Origin: UBA6624 sp964507645
GTDB taxonomy: Bacteria; UBP7; UBA6624
Reading direction: 5' to 3'
Length of the DNA stretch: 34,309 bases
NCBI GenBank assembly: GCA_964507645.1
Contig: CAZDPU010000010.1
Span: 1 to 34,309 of the forward strand
The position numbers and the translations under genes were made by a program. Every line of letters begins with the position of its first letter. The first letter of the stretch is position 1. A model generated the notes under the pieces. That model saw only the letters and a list, made by a program, of their open reading frames with translations. It was not told where the DNA came from and did not search any database. Positions 16,479-24,767 of the stretch are shown piece by piece.

Positions 16479-19400
16479 CTATGGTGAATAAACTGATAAA
16501 AGGCCTGAAGAATCAACAAGGAAGATGTAACCGCCCACAATTATAGGTGAAGCAAAAATAGGATGTCCGGTTTGGATAGTTCCCGCTAACCTAAAACCAC
16601 TATCTTTTTCATACCTAAACAAATTTCCATCATCTCCACCAATGTAAATAACACCGTGTTCTTCGTCCAAAGCTAAAGAAGACCTGACAAAATCATTAGA
16701 TGAATTGTTCCATGGGTCCAAGCTTGTTCCAGAAAATTCCCAAATGTTATTGTTCATTATGAAAGGTTGTGCAGCCAATCTTCCATTTTCTATAGGTGCA
16801 AAAATAAAACCTTCATTGTTGTTTTCATTAAAAGAAATACTAACTGAATTAGTAATTCCTCCAAAACCTAACTGGATACTCTTATCAAAACCGGCTTCTG
16901 ATTCAAGGTTCAAAACCCATAAAGACCCATTTTCAGTTCCAATAACAACCCTATTTTCAATAAATGTTGGAACCCCGCTAGGAGTTTCGTCATTTCCTAG
17001 GAGCACAGGACCTCCCCATAATGGAATTGGGGTTGAAGGATCTGAAACATCCCAAGCAGTTACCCTTCCGGTTCCCCCTGAATAATAACCGCCGACTAAA
17101 TAAGTTTTACCGCCGTGAGAATGGATTCCTAAGCTTGTTGTAAAGAATGTACCTTGCTCTATACTTAACCCAACTTCAATTTTATTAAGTGAAATATTGT
17201 TTAAATTACCTACATCCAATTGTCCAATCATTAAATCATCGGTACTTTCCATCTCTAGACCATCGCTCCAATGAACCCCGTCACAAAGCCTAAAAGCATT
17301 TCCTTCGAAGGAGCAATTGTTGATCATTGGTATATAGATAACCCTATTAACACTGTCATAAGCGGAGGTGTTTGAACTGAGCACCCTTGAGAGAGCTACG
17401 CTGTCATTTGAAAACCTATTTTCCCATCTGTCCTTAAGCATGACACTTAGTCGACCGATTTCTTCCAGCTGGTCTCCATTTTCCTTCAAAAGATATCCCA
17501 TACCAGTTAGGCTTGTTGCCCATACAAGTCCATTATCCATAAGTATTGGGGTTGTTAGTATTTCGTTCCCACCAATACTATAAGAGAATCTATACATTCC
17601 ATCCGCTGCTCTTAATCCAATAAGGTTTCCGTCTAGGTCACCAAGCCATAATGTTCCATTTGAAATAGAAGGAGATGCAGAAACTCCTGCAGGCATTTGA
17701 TAACTCCATTTTTCTTGAACGGAACCCATTCCAGGCCCAGATCCATAAAAACCAGTTGATTGAGAATTGCCCCTTTTGCTTGACCAAACCAAAGGAGAAT
17801 CTCCAAAGTCAAAAGAAGGTTCTTGACCGAGTGCGTATATTGAACCATCTTGAGCAGTAAAAAAGACCTTTCCTCCCATTACTGAAGGAGAGGATATTAT
17901 CGGATCTGAAGTACTACTCTGCCCAGCATTGAATTGATCTGTACCAATAGGATACCTTTCCAGTTCTTCAATTTGTCCAGTTGAATCATTTCGAGAAAGC
18001 ATCAACAAAAGACCTCTTGGTATCCCAAAAGTAAAAGGGTCCGGTTCAACAATGATTTCAAAACAAGTCATATAAAGGTATGGGTACATTGTTGAACTGG
18101 CAGCAACAGCAGGAGTATTTAAACAGGTTAAATTCTCAGCATCAGGGCTTGCGGCTGGCAGAAAAGTACTTTCTATAAGAGATTCGGATCCAGGATCAAC
18201 TGCAATGATCCTGCTATCTCTTAAAAAGAAATAAAGATCACCCTCAAAATAAACAGGGGATGTTACAACAGGTGAGTTTGTTGAGAAAAATGGGTTCAAT
18301 GAAGTTGAATCCTCAAAAGGTTCAACTGCATCCCACATCCAAACATCTCCACCCTCTGTTGCAACTGCTACAGTCGGATCTGCTCCCAATAAGAAGACAG
18401 CAGGTGTTGTAGTTATTGGGTCTGAAGTATTCCATGTATGTAAAACAGATCCATCTGAAACCCTAACTGCGTACAGGTAACCTGCATCCGTTCCAATAAA
18501 AGCCGTTGAATCATTTAGGTTGGAAAGAGATGGACTCCCTCCAATTATTCCATCAAATACCGACACACCTCCAACGATTTTTCCTTGAAGATCAGTCTCC
18601 CAAAGAATTCTGTTTGTACCACAACTCAAACACGAGTTTGATGTTAACCCAACAAGCTTTCCAGAAAGAGTCCCTACGATAAGCACCCCATATGCATAAG
18701 CTGGTGTTCCAGAAATAGAACTTCCAATATTTGTTCCCCAAAGATAATTTCCAGTTGCTAAATCTAAAGCTTTTATAGTTCCTGTTTGAGAAGCAACCAT
18801 AATCGTTCCATCTCCAACAATTGGATTCCCTATCATATTTTCGGACAGCTGTTCTGCCCAGAGCTGATTTCCACTATTTGCATCAAATGCACGAGTCAAA
18901 CCTTCAGCTTCAGAAATAACAACTCTTCCTCCAGCTCCCTCAGAAGACAATGCAGGAGAAACAGGGCCTGGGTTATCTCCTTCAAGTTTCCAAACTTGAT
19001 TCAAGTCTGATGGAGGAGGTCCAAGATCTCCACTTGAAGCTCTTCCTGAATTCTCAGAAGAACCTTGGTAGGAAATCCAGTCAGAAGTGTAGTTAGGTCT
19101 TGTATTTACTGTATCAAATCCTGAATAACTCATAGATGGGCTTGTCCCATCTGCTCTAATAATACAGTTGTGATTTGTGCTATTTGGAACCTTCATCCAA
19201 ACTATGTTTGATGTTGAATTCTCCTCATTCAACATCAAACCACTGTCGTTTGGATAAAATTCAACATCAATACAGCTGCTTGTCCACTCGTAATCAATAT
19301 TGTCTATTGCATTGGGAACAGCCTTAAGGAAGATTATTGCACCTGGGTTTGGATCTCCTGTAGAAGAAATGACCACCAAATCTGAACTTGAAACTCCTCC

Positions 19401-19535
19401 GCCACCAGTACCGCCGCCAATTCCAGAATTTCCTCCACCAGAAGAGCCTCCTGTTGTACCTGAGGTATCCCCTCCATCACAACTGGAGAAACAAAAAACT
19501 AAAAACGCGATGTAGATTAACTTGCTTAACTTCAT
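16479..19535 (-). CDS. Large PQQ-type double beta-propeller lipoprotein
   Basis: This 1018-residue surface or periplasmic lipoprotein has signal MKLSKLIYIAFLVFCFSSC (lipobox FSSC), then a Gly/Ser/Thr-rich tether (about 20-50) and an Ig-like segment (about 52-150). Two propellers follow. Each opens with a W-S/x-RG-x-S-x-x-G phrase and a W..(y/e)....SP.(l)s block: first near residue 155-200, again near 590-640. PQQ-type strands recur as GNQLWAEQL, GNYLWGTNI, GYLYAVRVSDGSVL and GNLIGLRAADG. It lacks the BamB size (about 390), so a BAM role is unlikely; outer-surface binding or scaffolding is possible. Cys pairs (CLSCG, CSFEG..RLCDG) could be disulfides. No enzymatic motif is seen. Confidence 0.8.
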   Translation of the reverse strand: MKLSKLIYIAFLVFCFSSCDGGDTSGTTGGSSGGGNSGIGGGTGGGGVSSSDLVVISSTGDPNPGAIIFLKAVPNAIDNIDYEWTSSCIDVEFYPNDSGLMLNEENSTSNIVWMKVPNSTNHNCIIRADGTSPSMSYSGFDTVNTRPNYTSDWISYQGSSENSGRASSGDLGPPPSDLNQVWKLEGDNPGPVSPALSSEGAGGRVVISEAEGLTRAFDANSGNQLWAEQLSENMIGNPIVGDGTIMVASQTGTIKALDLATGNYLWGTNIGSSISGTPAYAYGVLIVGTLSGKLVGLTSNSCLSCGTNRILWETDLQGKIVGGVSVFDGIIGGSPSLSNLNDSTAFIGTDAGYLYAVRVSDGSVLHTWNTSDPITTTPAVFLLGADPTVAVATEGGDVWMWDAVEPFEDSTSLNPFFSTNSPVVTSPVYFEGDLYFFLRDSRIIAVDPGSESLIESTFLPAASPDAENLTCLNTPAVAASSTMYPYLYMTCFEIIVEPDPFTFGIPRGLLLMLSRNDSTGQIEELERYPIGTDQFNAGQSSTSDPIISSPSVMGGKVFFTAQDGSIYALGQEPSFDFGDSPLVWSSKRGNSQSTGFYGSGPGMGSVQEKWSYQMPAGVSASPSISNGTLWLGDLDGNLIGLRAADGMYRFSYSIGGNEILTTPILMDNGLVWATSLTGMGYLLKENGDQLEEIGRLSVMLKDRWENRFSNDSVALSRVLSSNTSAYDSVNRVIYIPMINNCSFEGNAFRLCDGVHWSDGLEMESTDDLMIGQLDVGNLNNISLNKIEVGLSIEQGTFFTTSLGIHSHGGKTYLVGGYYSGGTGRVTAWDVSDPSTPIPLWGGPVLLGNDETPSGVPTFIENRVVIGTENGSLWVLNLESEAGFDKSIQLGFGGITNSVSISFNENNNEGFIFAPIENGRLAAQPFIMNNNIWEFSGTSLDPWNNSSNDFVRSSLALDEEHGVIYIGGDDGNLFRYEKDSGFRLAGTIQTGHPIFASPIIVGGYIFLVDSSGLLSVYSP

Positions 19536-19566
19536 TTTTAAAACCTTACCATTATATGAGGAAATG

Positions 19567-20691
19567 TCAAATTCTGTTTGTTTTTCTCTGAATTTTCAAC
19601 CCAAACAAAGGTCTTAAGAAGCTAATTCTTCGAATACATTCATAAGAAAGCAAGCACCCTGCAAAAGTTAGAAAAACAATCAAGAAAAATTTATAAAAGG
19701 AGTTCATGTTTGATGGAAGCAATAAAAGACATGAAATGTTCATAAATAACATGTGGGTAATATAAATAGGGTAAGAAGCAGGTGCCAAATACAAAAAAAT
19801 CTTATTTTTTTTATTTAAATAAGAATAAGAATATCCGAAAATAGAAAACATCCACATGCATGACTCAATGGCCATTAGCCAAGGAGGGTTTACGAATTCA
19901 TTCCCCAACCTTGAAAAATACAAAAAAAGAGCAAGGATCAACATAACCCCTTTGAATGATTTTGCAATTTTCCAAAACCCCTTTCCAGAAAAAACAAAAG
20001 AAAATCCGGCTAAAAAACAAAGGAGGCCCATAGAAAAACCGTGAATGCTGAAAGCATAACTTTCAAAAGAAGCTTTGCCAAACTTCCAAGAGCCTACAAA
20101 TACTTCTGCCTCCAGGGCAAAAAATCCAATCAAAACAACCAGTCCAAAAACACTAGAGGAAATAAATTTTAAAACCTTCGCAGTAAACGATTCAGGATTC
20201 TTTTTTAGATAAAAAAATAGAGGGGCACAAAAAATTATATAAATAAATATATTACCAAGAAACCACAAATGAGCCGGATTTGGAGAGTAGGAAGAAAAAA
20301 ACTCATGACCTCCAAGCCTCATAGCCCAAACTTCCATTTGCAAAGGTACGAGAATAGCACTTCCAAAAATCAATGGTAAGAGTATACGTAGAGATCTTTC
20401 TGAAAAAAACTCAATTAAATTTCTTTTTCTCATTGAAAATGCAACCCCCATACCTGAAATCAGAAAAAGTATAGGAATTCTCCAAACATTAATCAAACCT
20501 GAAAAAAACCACAACCACTCAATTGAATTTTCGTTTTGAAAAAACCCCGGAATCAAAGATCCCCAAGGCTGAAAGACAATAGTGATGTGATAAACAACCA
20601 ACAAAGCAATAGCGATGACCCTGACCGAGTCGATATCATGTCGCCTTTCTTGGACCTCTCCCTTAGAAATCACTTGCCCAAAACTGTCCAT
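19567..20691 (-). CDS. Acyltransferase family 3 membrane protein
   Basis: This 374-residue protein has about ten hydrophobic segments. The family-3 acyltransferase hallmarks are DIDSVRVIAIALLVVYHITIVF (catalytic-type His in the first helix), FFSGLINVWRIPILFLISGMG, the RSLRILLPLIFG arginine motif, and PAHLWFLGNIF in the middle. These enzymes O-acetylate or O-succinylate extracellular glycans (OpgC and OafA types). The acceptor is unknown. The ATG start lies inside the last 22 bases of the upstream GAF-like gene, so translation is coupled. The C-terminal Lys/Arg tail is cytoplasmic. Confidence 0.82.
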   Translation of the reverse strand: MDSFGQVISKGEVQERRHDIDSVRVIAIALLVVYHITIVFQPWGSLIPGFFQNENSIEWLWFFSGLINVWRIPILFLISGMGVAFSMRKRNLIEFFSERSLRILLPLIFGSAILVPLQMEVWAMRLGGHEFFSSYSPNPAHLWFLGNIFIYIIFCAPLFFYLKKNPESFTAKVLKFISSSVFGLVVLIGFFALEAEVFVGSWKFGKASFESYAFSIHGFSMGLLCFLAGFSFVFSGKGFWKIAKSFKGVMLILALFLYFSRLGNEFVNPPWLMAIESCMWMFSIFGYSYSYLNKKNKIFLYLAPASYPIYITHMLFMNISCLLLLPSNMNSFYKFFLIVFLTFAGCLLSYECIRRISFLRPLFGLKIQRKTNRI

Positions 20692-21251
20692 GGAGCAAGA
20701 ATCTCCAAAAGTTCAAAAGTGTTTTTCTTCAAAGGCATTCCATCAAAAAAATCACATGCTTCGAGAACATAAGATTTTCCCGATTTTTTTATTGGTATAG
20801 ATATTAAAGATTTCCCCTTTACCCAAAGACCCTCTTTTACATTTATAGAACAATTTTCAATATCAAAAATCCTGATTTTTCCAATTACATTTGTAGACCC
20901 TGCAATCTCTTTCCCAATCCTCAATGGTTTTAAATCAACTTTTTTCCCAGACCCACATTGAAAAACAGGATTCATTGTGTCTCCACACTCTTCCCATAAA
21001 ACCAAATATTTCAACCTCAAGAAGGAAGCTAGTTCTGAAAGAGTGTCTTCTTTTTCTAAATCTTCATTTAGCAAACTCGAGCACCACAAACTTATAAAAC
21101 CAAGAGCTTTAGACATTTCTTTGTACTTTGAATTTTCTGTCTTTAATCTGAAAATTTCTTCTTGCAGTTCTGTAATCTTATGCGGGGTTTTGTTAAGCTT
21201 GTTTTGAATCCTGTCTATAGGATCTTGAAAATCATCGTTAGAGATCCCCAC
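20670..21251 (-). CDS. Coiled-coil protein with a diverged GAF-like domain
   Basis: This 193-residue soluble protein starts at GTG 21251, nine bases after pilT2. Residues 15-48 form a coiled coil (IQNKLNKTPHKITELQEEIF...). The rest has a GAF-like run: LSELASFLRLKYLVLWEECGD, IGKEIAGSTNVIGKIRIFD, GLWVKGKSLISIPIKKSGKSYVLEA and a final helix FELLEILAPWTVLGK. No output domain follows. Placement between pilT2 and an acyltransferase gives a weak hint of a regulatory role in pilus function. The GAF assignment rests on strand/helix order and typical phrases only. Confidence 0.5.
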   Translation of the reverse strand: MGISNDDFQDPIDRIQNKLNKTPHKITELQEEIFRLKTENSKYKEMSKALGFISLWCSSLLNEDLEKEDTLSELASFLRLKYLVLWEECGDTMNPVFQCGSGKKVDLKPLRIGKEIAGSTNVIGKIRIFDIENCSINVKEGLWVKGKSLISIPIKKSGKSYVLEACDFFDGMPLKKNTFELLEILAPWTVLGK

Positions 21252-21259
21252 ATTAATGG

Positions 21260-22369
21260 CTACAAACCACCAGTATAGGTGTTTTTAGCCTTCCTGACCC
21301 CAGAAGCCTTTTGAAGAAGTATCTTGAAATCATGAGGGCTTGTTGCTGCAGCAAGTGCTATATCATGTTCAATCTTTTTCTGTGTATAAAGTTCTAACAA
21401 ATGCTGATCGAATGTTTGCATTCCGTCTAACTCATCTTCTTCCATGATTGTGTTTAGCATTGATAATTCAGGTTCTTCAGAAATCTTCTCTGAAACCCTC
21501 GCGTTGCAAATTAAGATCTCACAAGAAGGAACTCTTCCTCCTCCGATTCTTGGCAAAAGTCTTTGAGAAATTATCGCTTGTAAAGTTGTTCCTAGCATTA
21601 TTTTTATTTGCTGTTGAAAATCTGCAGGGAAATACTCAATAATCCTGTTGATGGTTTGAACAACATTTAATGTATGTAATGTAGAGAAAACAAGATGCCC
21701 TGTAATCCCCGCTTTTAAAGCAGCTGAAATGGTTTCCTGGTCTCTCATTTCTCCAATCAAGATAACATCTGGATCTTCACGCATTGCAACTTTCAAACCA
21801 GAACCAAAATTATCTGTATCAAGCCCAATTTCTCTTTGGTTAACAATAGATTTTCTATCAAATAAACTATATTCAATAGGGTCTTCAAGGGTCAAAATAT
21901 GATCACTCCTCTCTTCATTTATTTTTGACAAAAGAGCTGCAAGAGTGGTTGATTTACCCGAACCGGTGGTTCCTGTAACAATAGCTATGCCTCGTTTAAG
22001 GTTCCATAAATTTGCTATAGCATGAGGAAGTTTTAATTCATCAAAAGAAGGAACTTCTGGCTTAATGAAACGAATCGCAAAAGCAGGAGTCCCTTTCTGT
22101 CTGAAGAAATTGACACGAAATCTCCCTTCAGCATTTGGCAACTGGTAAGAAAAATCATATTCATCATGTTCCTCTAAGACATGCTCTCTTTTTGCTGTAA
22201 GAAGTTCTCTTCCCAACTTAAGGACATCTGCTTCTGTTAATATGGGTAATTCTGTTGGTCTTAAAGAACCATCTATTCTCATGTATGGAGGACGCTCTGT
22301 CCCTATATGCAAATCAGAAGCATCCCTATCAACTGTCATCTGAAGTAAATCATTCGCTGAAATCACCAT
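21260..22369 (-). CDS. pilT: Type IV pilus retraction-type ATPase, second copy
   Basis: This 369-residue hexameric GspE/PilT-family ATPase carries an N-terminal PAS-like domain with RDASDLHIGTERPPYMRIDG, Walker A GTTGSGKST (133-141), the Asp box LEDPIEYSLFDRKSIVNQRE, Walker B DPDVILIGEMRDQET, and the His box TGHLVFSTLHTLNVVQTINRI. The retraction signature AIRFIKPEVPSF and a C-terminal MQTFDQHLLELY fit the PilT/PilU group, not PilB. It has no zinc motif. GGAGG lies nine bases before ATG 22369. It follows the pilin array; pilT1 precedes it, so the two motors flank pilC and the pilins. Confidence 0.92.
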   Translation of the reverse strand: MVISANDLLQMTVDRDASDLHIGTERPPYMRIDGSLRPTELPILTEADVLKLGRELLTAKREHVLEEHDEYDFSYQLPNAEGRFRVNFFRQKGTPAFAIRFIKPEVPSFDELKLPHAIANLWNLKRGIAIVTGTTGSGKSTTLAALLSKINEERSDHILTLEDPIEYSLFDRKSIVNQREIGLDTDNFGSGLKVAMREDPDVILIGEMRDQETISAALKAGITGHLVFSTLHTLNVVQTINRIIEYFPADFQQQIKIMLGTTLQAIISQRLLPRIGGGRVPSCEILICNARVSEKISEEPELSMLNTIMEEDELDGMQTFDQHLLELYTQKKIEHDIALAAATSPHDFKILLQKASGVRKAKNTYTGGL

Positions 22370-22413
22370 AACAAAAAACCTCCGGAGTAATTATATACAA
22401 GTAAAAAAAATCA

Positions 22414-23511
22414 CTAATCAATACCGACTGATTGATCAACACCGGATGCAAAGTAAATCAACAAACCGTCTGTCTGTCCATCAGCATTCGTAGGCGCATG
22501 ATTTGCTCCAGAGGTTAATGATGCATCTGATTCTGCAAAAACAACGTTAGGAACCGTATCTGAATACCCATCACCATCAACATCCCCAGTACCGTAGTGT
22601 GGTTCAAATCTAGCTAATAACTCTGGGTTATAACCTCTCCCCTTGACACAACTGTGTCCTGGTTCTCCAGGATACATAGAAAAACCGTTACCCCCTGCGC
22701 GAATCGTTGTGTCAAGGCAGTGAAGATAATCTTTTCCAGTAGACCTTTCTGAACCGTAAGCTGACAAGACATAGGATTCATACATACTTGGTAAAACAAC
22801 CTGACCATTTCCAACTCTGTCAGCCCATTGCCTTAAGTCACCTGCGCTAGAGCCCAAACTCCTATACAAAAAAGACCCTGGAATAAAATCCTTTGTTTTT
22901 GGATCTCCATCACCTATTAAATAATATGGCATTGAGCCTCCGGGGGTCCAATTTGGGCTCCAGGTTCCAAGATCTCCGCCAAAATTTAAATTTTCAGGAA
23001 GTCCGGGTCCTTGAAAATTTGGATCTGACAAAACATTTGCCATCACATTTCCACTATCAGCTATAGCCGTGGTCAAAGGATTGGCAGCATTTTGGTCCGG
23101 AACACAACCAAACCTGGGATCACTTCCCGTTAAATCGCAAATTGATTTTCCAATTCTTATAAACGGATTCCTAGGATAAATAGATAGGTATCCATCATTG
23201 ATCAAGGTCTCTGGAACACCGTAATAATGCTGAGCATTATGGTGAGCTTGACTCATTCTGTGAGCACAACCATGCCCAAATGAACATCTCCAAGAAAGCA
23301 AAGATCCGCCATAGATATATGCCGGATACATTCCGTCATTGTCAGTAGCATATCTCTCAAGTGAGATCTGTATGCTGTGCAGGTTGCTCTTCACTTCCGC
23401 CTCCAAAGCCTTGTCTTTCGCTTTGATGAAGTTTGGAAGTGCCAAGGCAACAAGAATCCCGATGATTGTTATAACCACCAAGAGTTCAATAAGAGTAAAA
23501 CCTCTTTTCAT
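22414..23511 (-). CDS. Long type IV pilin, fourth copy; likely weakly expressed
   Basis: This 365-residue pilin from ATG 23511 begins MKRGFTLIELLVV with prepilin cleavage after Gly4 and Glu5 of the mature protein. The head (to about residue 58) is nearly identical to the third copy; the final segment (TNADGQTDGLLIYFASGVDQ) is also shared, while the middle has diverged. A DVDGDGYSDT loop resembles a calcium site. No ribosome binding site precedes the ATG (bases read ACAATCAGCATACCTT). The gene lies directly behind the strong terminator of copy three. Third positions in the tail are T where copy three has C (TTT/TTC, GAT/GAC), suggesting lower expression. The longer frame from TTG 23538 lacks support. 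Confidence 0.85.
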   Translation of the reverse strand: MKRGFTLIELLVVITIIGILVALALPNFIKAKDKALEAEVKSNLHSIQISLERYATDNDGMYPAYIYGGSLLSWRCSFGHGCAHRMSQAHHNAQHYYGVPETLINDGYLSIYPRNPFIRIGKSICDLTGSDPRFGCVPDQNAANPLTTAIADSGNVMANVLSDPNFQGPGLPENLNFGGDLGTWSPNWTPGGSMPYYLIGDGDPKTKDFIPGSFLYRSLGSSAGDLRQWADRVGNGQVVLPSMYESYVLSAYGSERSTGKDYLHCLDTTIRAGGNGFSMYPGEPGHSCVKGRGYNPELLARFEPHYGTGDVDGDGYSDTVPNVVFAESDASLTSGANHAPTNADGQTDGLLIYFASGVDQSVGID

Positions 23512-23536
23512 AAGGTATGCTGATTGTATATGAGAC

Positions 23537-23567
23537 AAAAAAAAAGGGGGGAGCCGAAACTCCCCCC
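23537..23567 (-). terminator. Strong intrinsic terminator after pilin copy 3
   Basis: Minus-strand GGGGGGAG-TTTCGG-CTCCCCCC gives a perfect eight-pair GC-rich stem (23546-23567) followed by nine T residues (23545-23537). It lies about 26 bases after the stop of the 23593 pilin and just upstream of the fourth pilin gene, which it should largely shut off from read-through. Confidence 0.9.
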
Positions 23568-23592
23568 AATGGTAATCAAACTAAACTAAAAA

Positions 23593-24597
23593 TTAGTCAA
23601 TACCAACTGACTGGTCAACACCGGATGCGAAGTAAATCAACAAACCGTCTGTCTGTCCGTCAGCATTTGTAGGTGCATAGTTACCACCGACAACCAATGA
23701 AGCTTCGCCTTCTGCGAATACTACGTTTGGAATTGAGTCAGCATCACCGTCACCGTCAAGGTCGCCAACACCATATCCTGGCTCATTAGCTGAGATAGTC
23801 GCCATGTCATAAGCCTGGCATGCCTGGTCTTCTGGTCTTGAAGAGAAACCATTTCCGCCACCAAAACCGCCATCGTAGCAGTGCATGTAGTCTCTACCTG
23901 CTGACCTTTCTGAACCGTAGCCAGCTAGAACATAAGACTCATAAACATTTGCCATGAGAGGACCGCCACCAGTATTTCTACCAGCCCATTGCCTCAAGTC
24001 ACCTGCGCTAGAACCGAAAGTCCTGTAAACGAAGTCGCCTGGCAAGAAGTCCTTTGACTTTGGATCGCCGTCACCGATGAAGTAGTAAGGGTTGTTTCCT
24101 GGATCATTTGTTCCAAAAACACCGCTTTGACCTAAATCAGGGGCCTGATGGTTTGGGTCTGACAAAACGTTTGCCATGTTTCCACCAGAAGTAGCTATCC
24201 AGCTGTTTCCACCATCTGGGACACAACCAAATCTTGGGTCGCCGCCAGAAAGTTGACATTTGGAACCACCAGTCTTAACGAATGGGTTTCTTGGGTAAGT
24301 ACCAAGGAAACCGTATCTCATCATTGGCTCTTGTAAGTTGATGATTGCGTAATTGCAGTCACCCTGTGAACAGCGCCATGAAGAAAGACTTCCCCCGAAA
24401 ATGTAACCAGGGTAAGTTCCGTCATTGTCAGTAGCATATCTCTCAAGTGAGATCTGTATGCTGTGTAGGTTGCTCTTTACTTCCGCTTCTAAAGCTTTGT
24501 CTTTCGCTTTGATGAAGTTTGGAAGTGCCAAGGCAACAAGAATCCCGATGATTGTTATAACCACCAAGAGTTCAATAAGAGTAAAACCTCTTTTCAT
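23593..24597 (-). CDS. Long type IV pilin, third copy; probable major subunit
   Basis: This 334-residue pilin has type III signal MKRG|FTLIELLVV with Glu5, followed by an N-terminal helix and the ERYATDNDGTYP junction typical of GspG-like pilins, but twice their usual length. Conserved blocks are YPRNPF, CQLSGGDPRFGCVPD, IGDGDPKSKDF, FVYRTFGSSAGDLRQWAG, YVLAGYGSERS, a DLDGDGDADS calcium-type loop and the tail GLLIYFASGVDQSVGID. Cys pairs suggest disulfides. AGGAGG lies nine bases upstream of ATG; a structured leader precedes it and a strong terminator follows. Codon choice (GGT, GAC, TTC, AAC) differs from copy four and looks like a highly expressed gene. Confidence 0.93.
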   Translation of the reverse strand: MKRGFTLIELLVVITIIGILVALALPNFIKAKDKALEAEVKSNLHSIQISLERYATDNDGTYPGYIFGGSLSSWRCSQGDCNYAIINLQEPMMRYGFLGTYPRNPFVKTGGSKCQLSGGDPRFGCVPDGGNSWIATSGGNMANVLSDPNHQAPDLGQSGVFGTNDPGNNPYYFIGDGDPKSKDFLPGDFVYRTFGSSAGDLRQWAGRNTGGGPLMANVYESYVLAGYGSERSAGRDYMHCYDGGFGGGNGFSSRPEDQACQAYDMATISANEPGYGVGDLDGDGDADSIPNVVFAEGEASLVVGGNYAPTNADGQTDGLLIYFASGVDQSVGID

Positions 24598-24628
24598 AAT
24601 ATATAACCTCCTAAAAATTTATAAATAT

Positions 24629-24695
24629 AAAGATATCCCTTCGCATCTTTAAATAACGAAAGGACGGGAAATGAAATTCCCATTTTTTCGTTATT
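24629..24695 (-). promoter_or_regulatory. Structured 5' leader of pilin copy 3
   Basis: Two stem-loops lie between pilins two and three. The larger (24652-24695) has a ten-pair outer stem AATAACGAAA/TTTCGTTATT and an inner five-pair GGGAA/TTCCC stem separated by an internal loop. The smaller (24628-24651) pairs AAAGAT with ATCTTT plus a closing T-A around a ten-base loop. The ribosome binding site follows about 15 bases downstream and is left unpaired. Such a leader could stabilise the pilin mRNA or mediate regulation. No known riboswitch is recognised, and no clear promoter is seen just upstream. Confidence 0.55.
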
Positions 24696-24727
24696 GTCTA
24701 TTTTCATTTTCATCATTTTTAATTTTT

Positions 24728-24751
24728 GAGTGGGGGGCGAACCCCCCACTC
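24728..24751 (-). terminator. Perfect GC-rich hairpin after pilin copy 2, no U-tract
   Basis: Minus-strand GAGTGGGGGG-TTCG-CCCCCCACTC is a perfect ten-pair stem with a TTCG tetraloop, 16 bases after the stop of the 24768 pilin. The following bases are AAAAATT, not T-rich, so it does not look like a standard intrinsic terminator. It may protect the 3' end of the upstream pilin mRNA or mark a processing point within one pilin transcript. The 3' structure type resembles the one after copy three. Confidence 0.6.
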
Positions 24752-24767
24752 TTGTTGTCTTAGTTGA

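Noticed and set aside
24728..24751. Perfect ten-pair hairpin as a standard intrinsic terminator
   Set aside because: On the transcribed strand it is followed by AAAAATT, not T-rich sequence; a structural or stability role is preferred.
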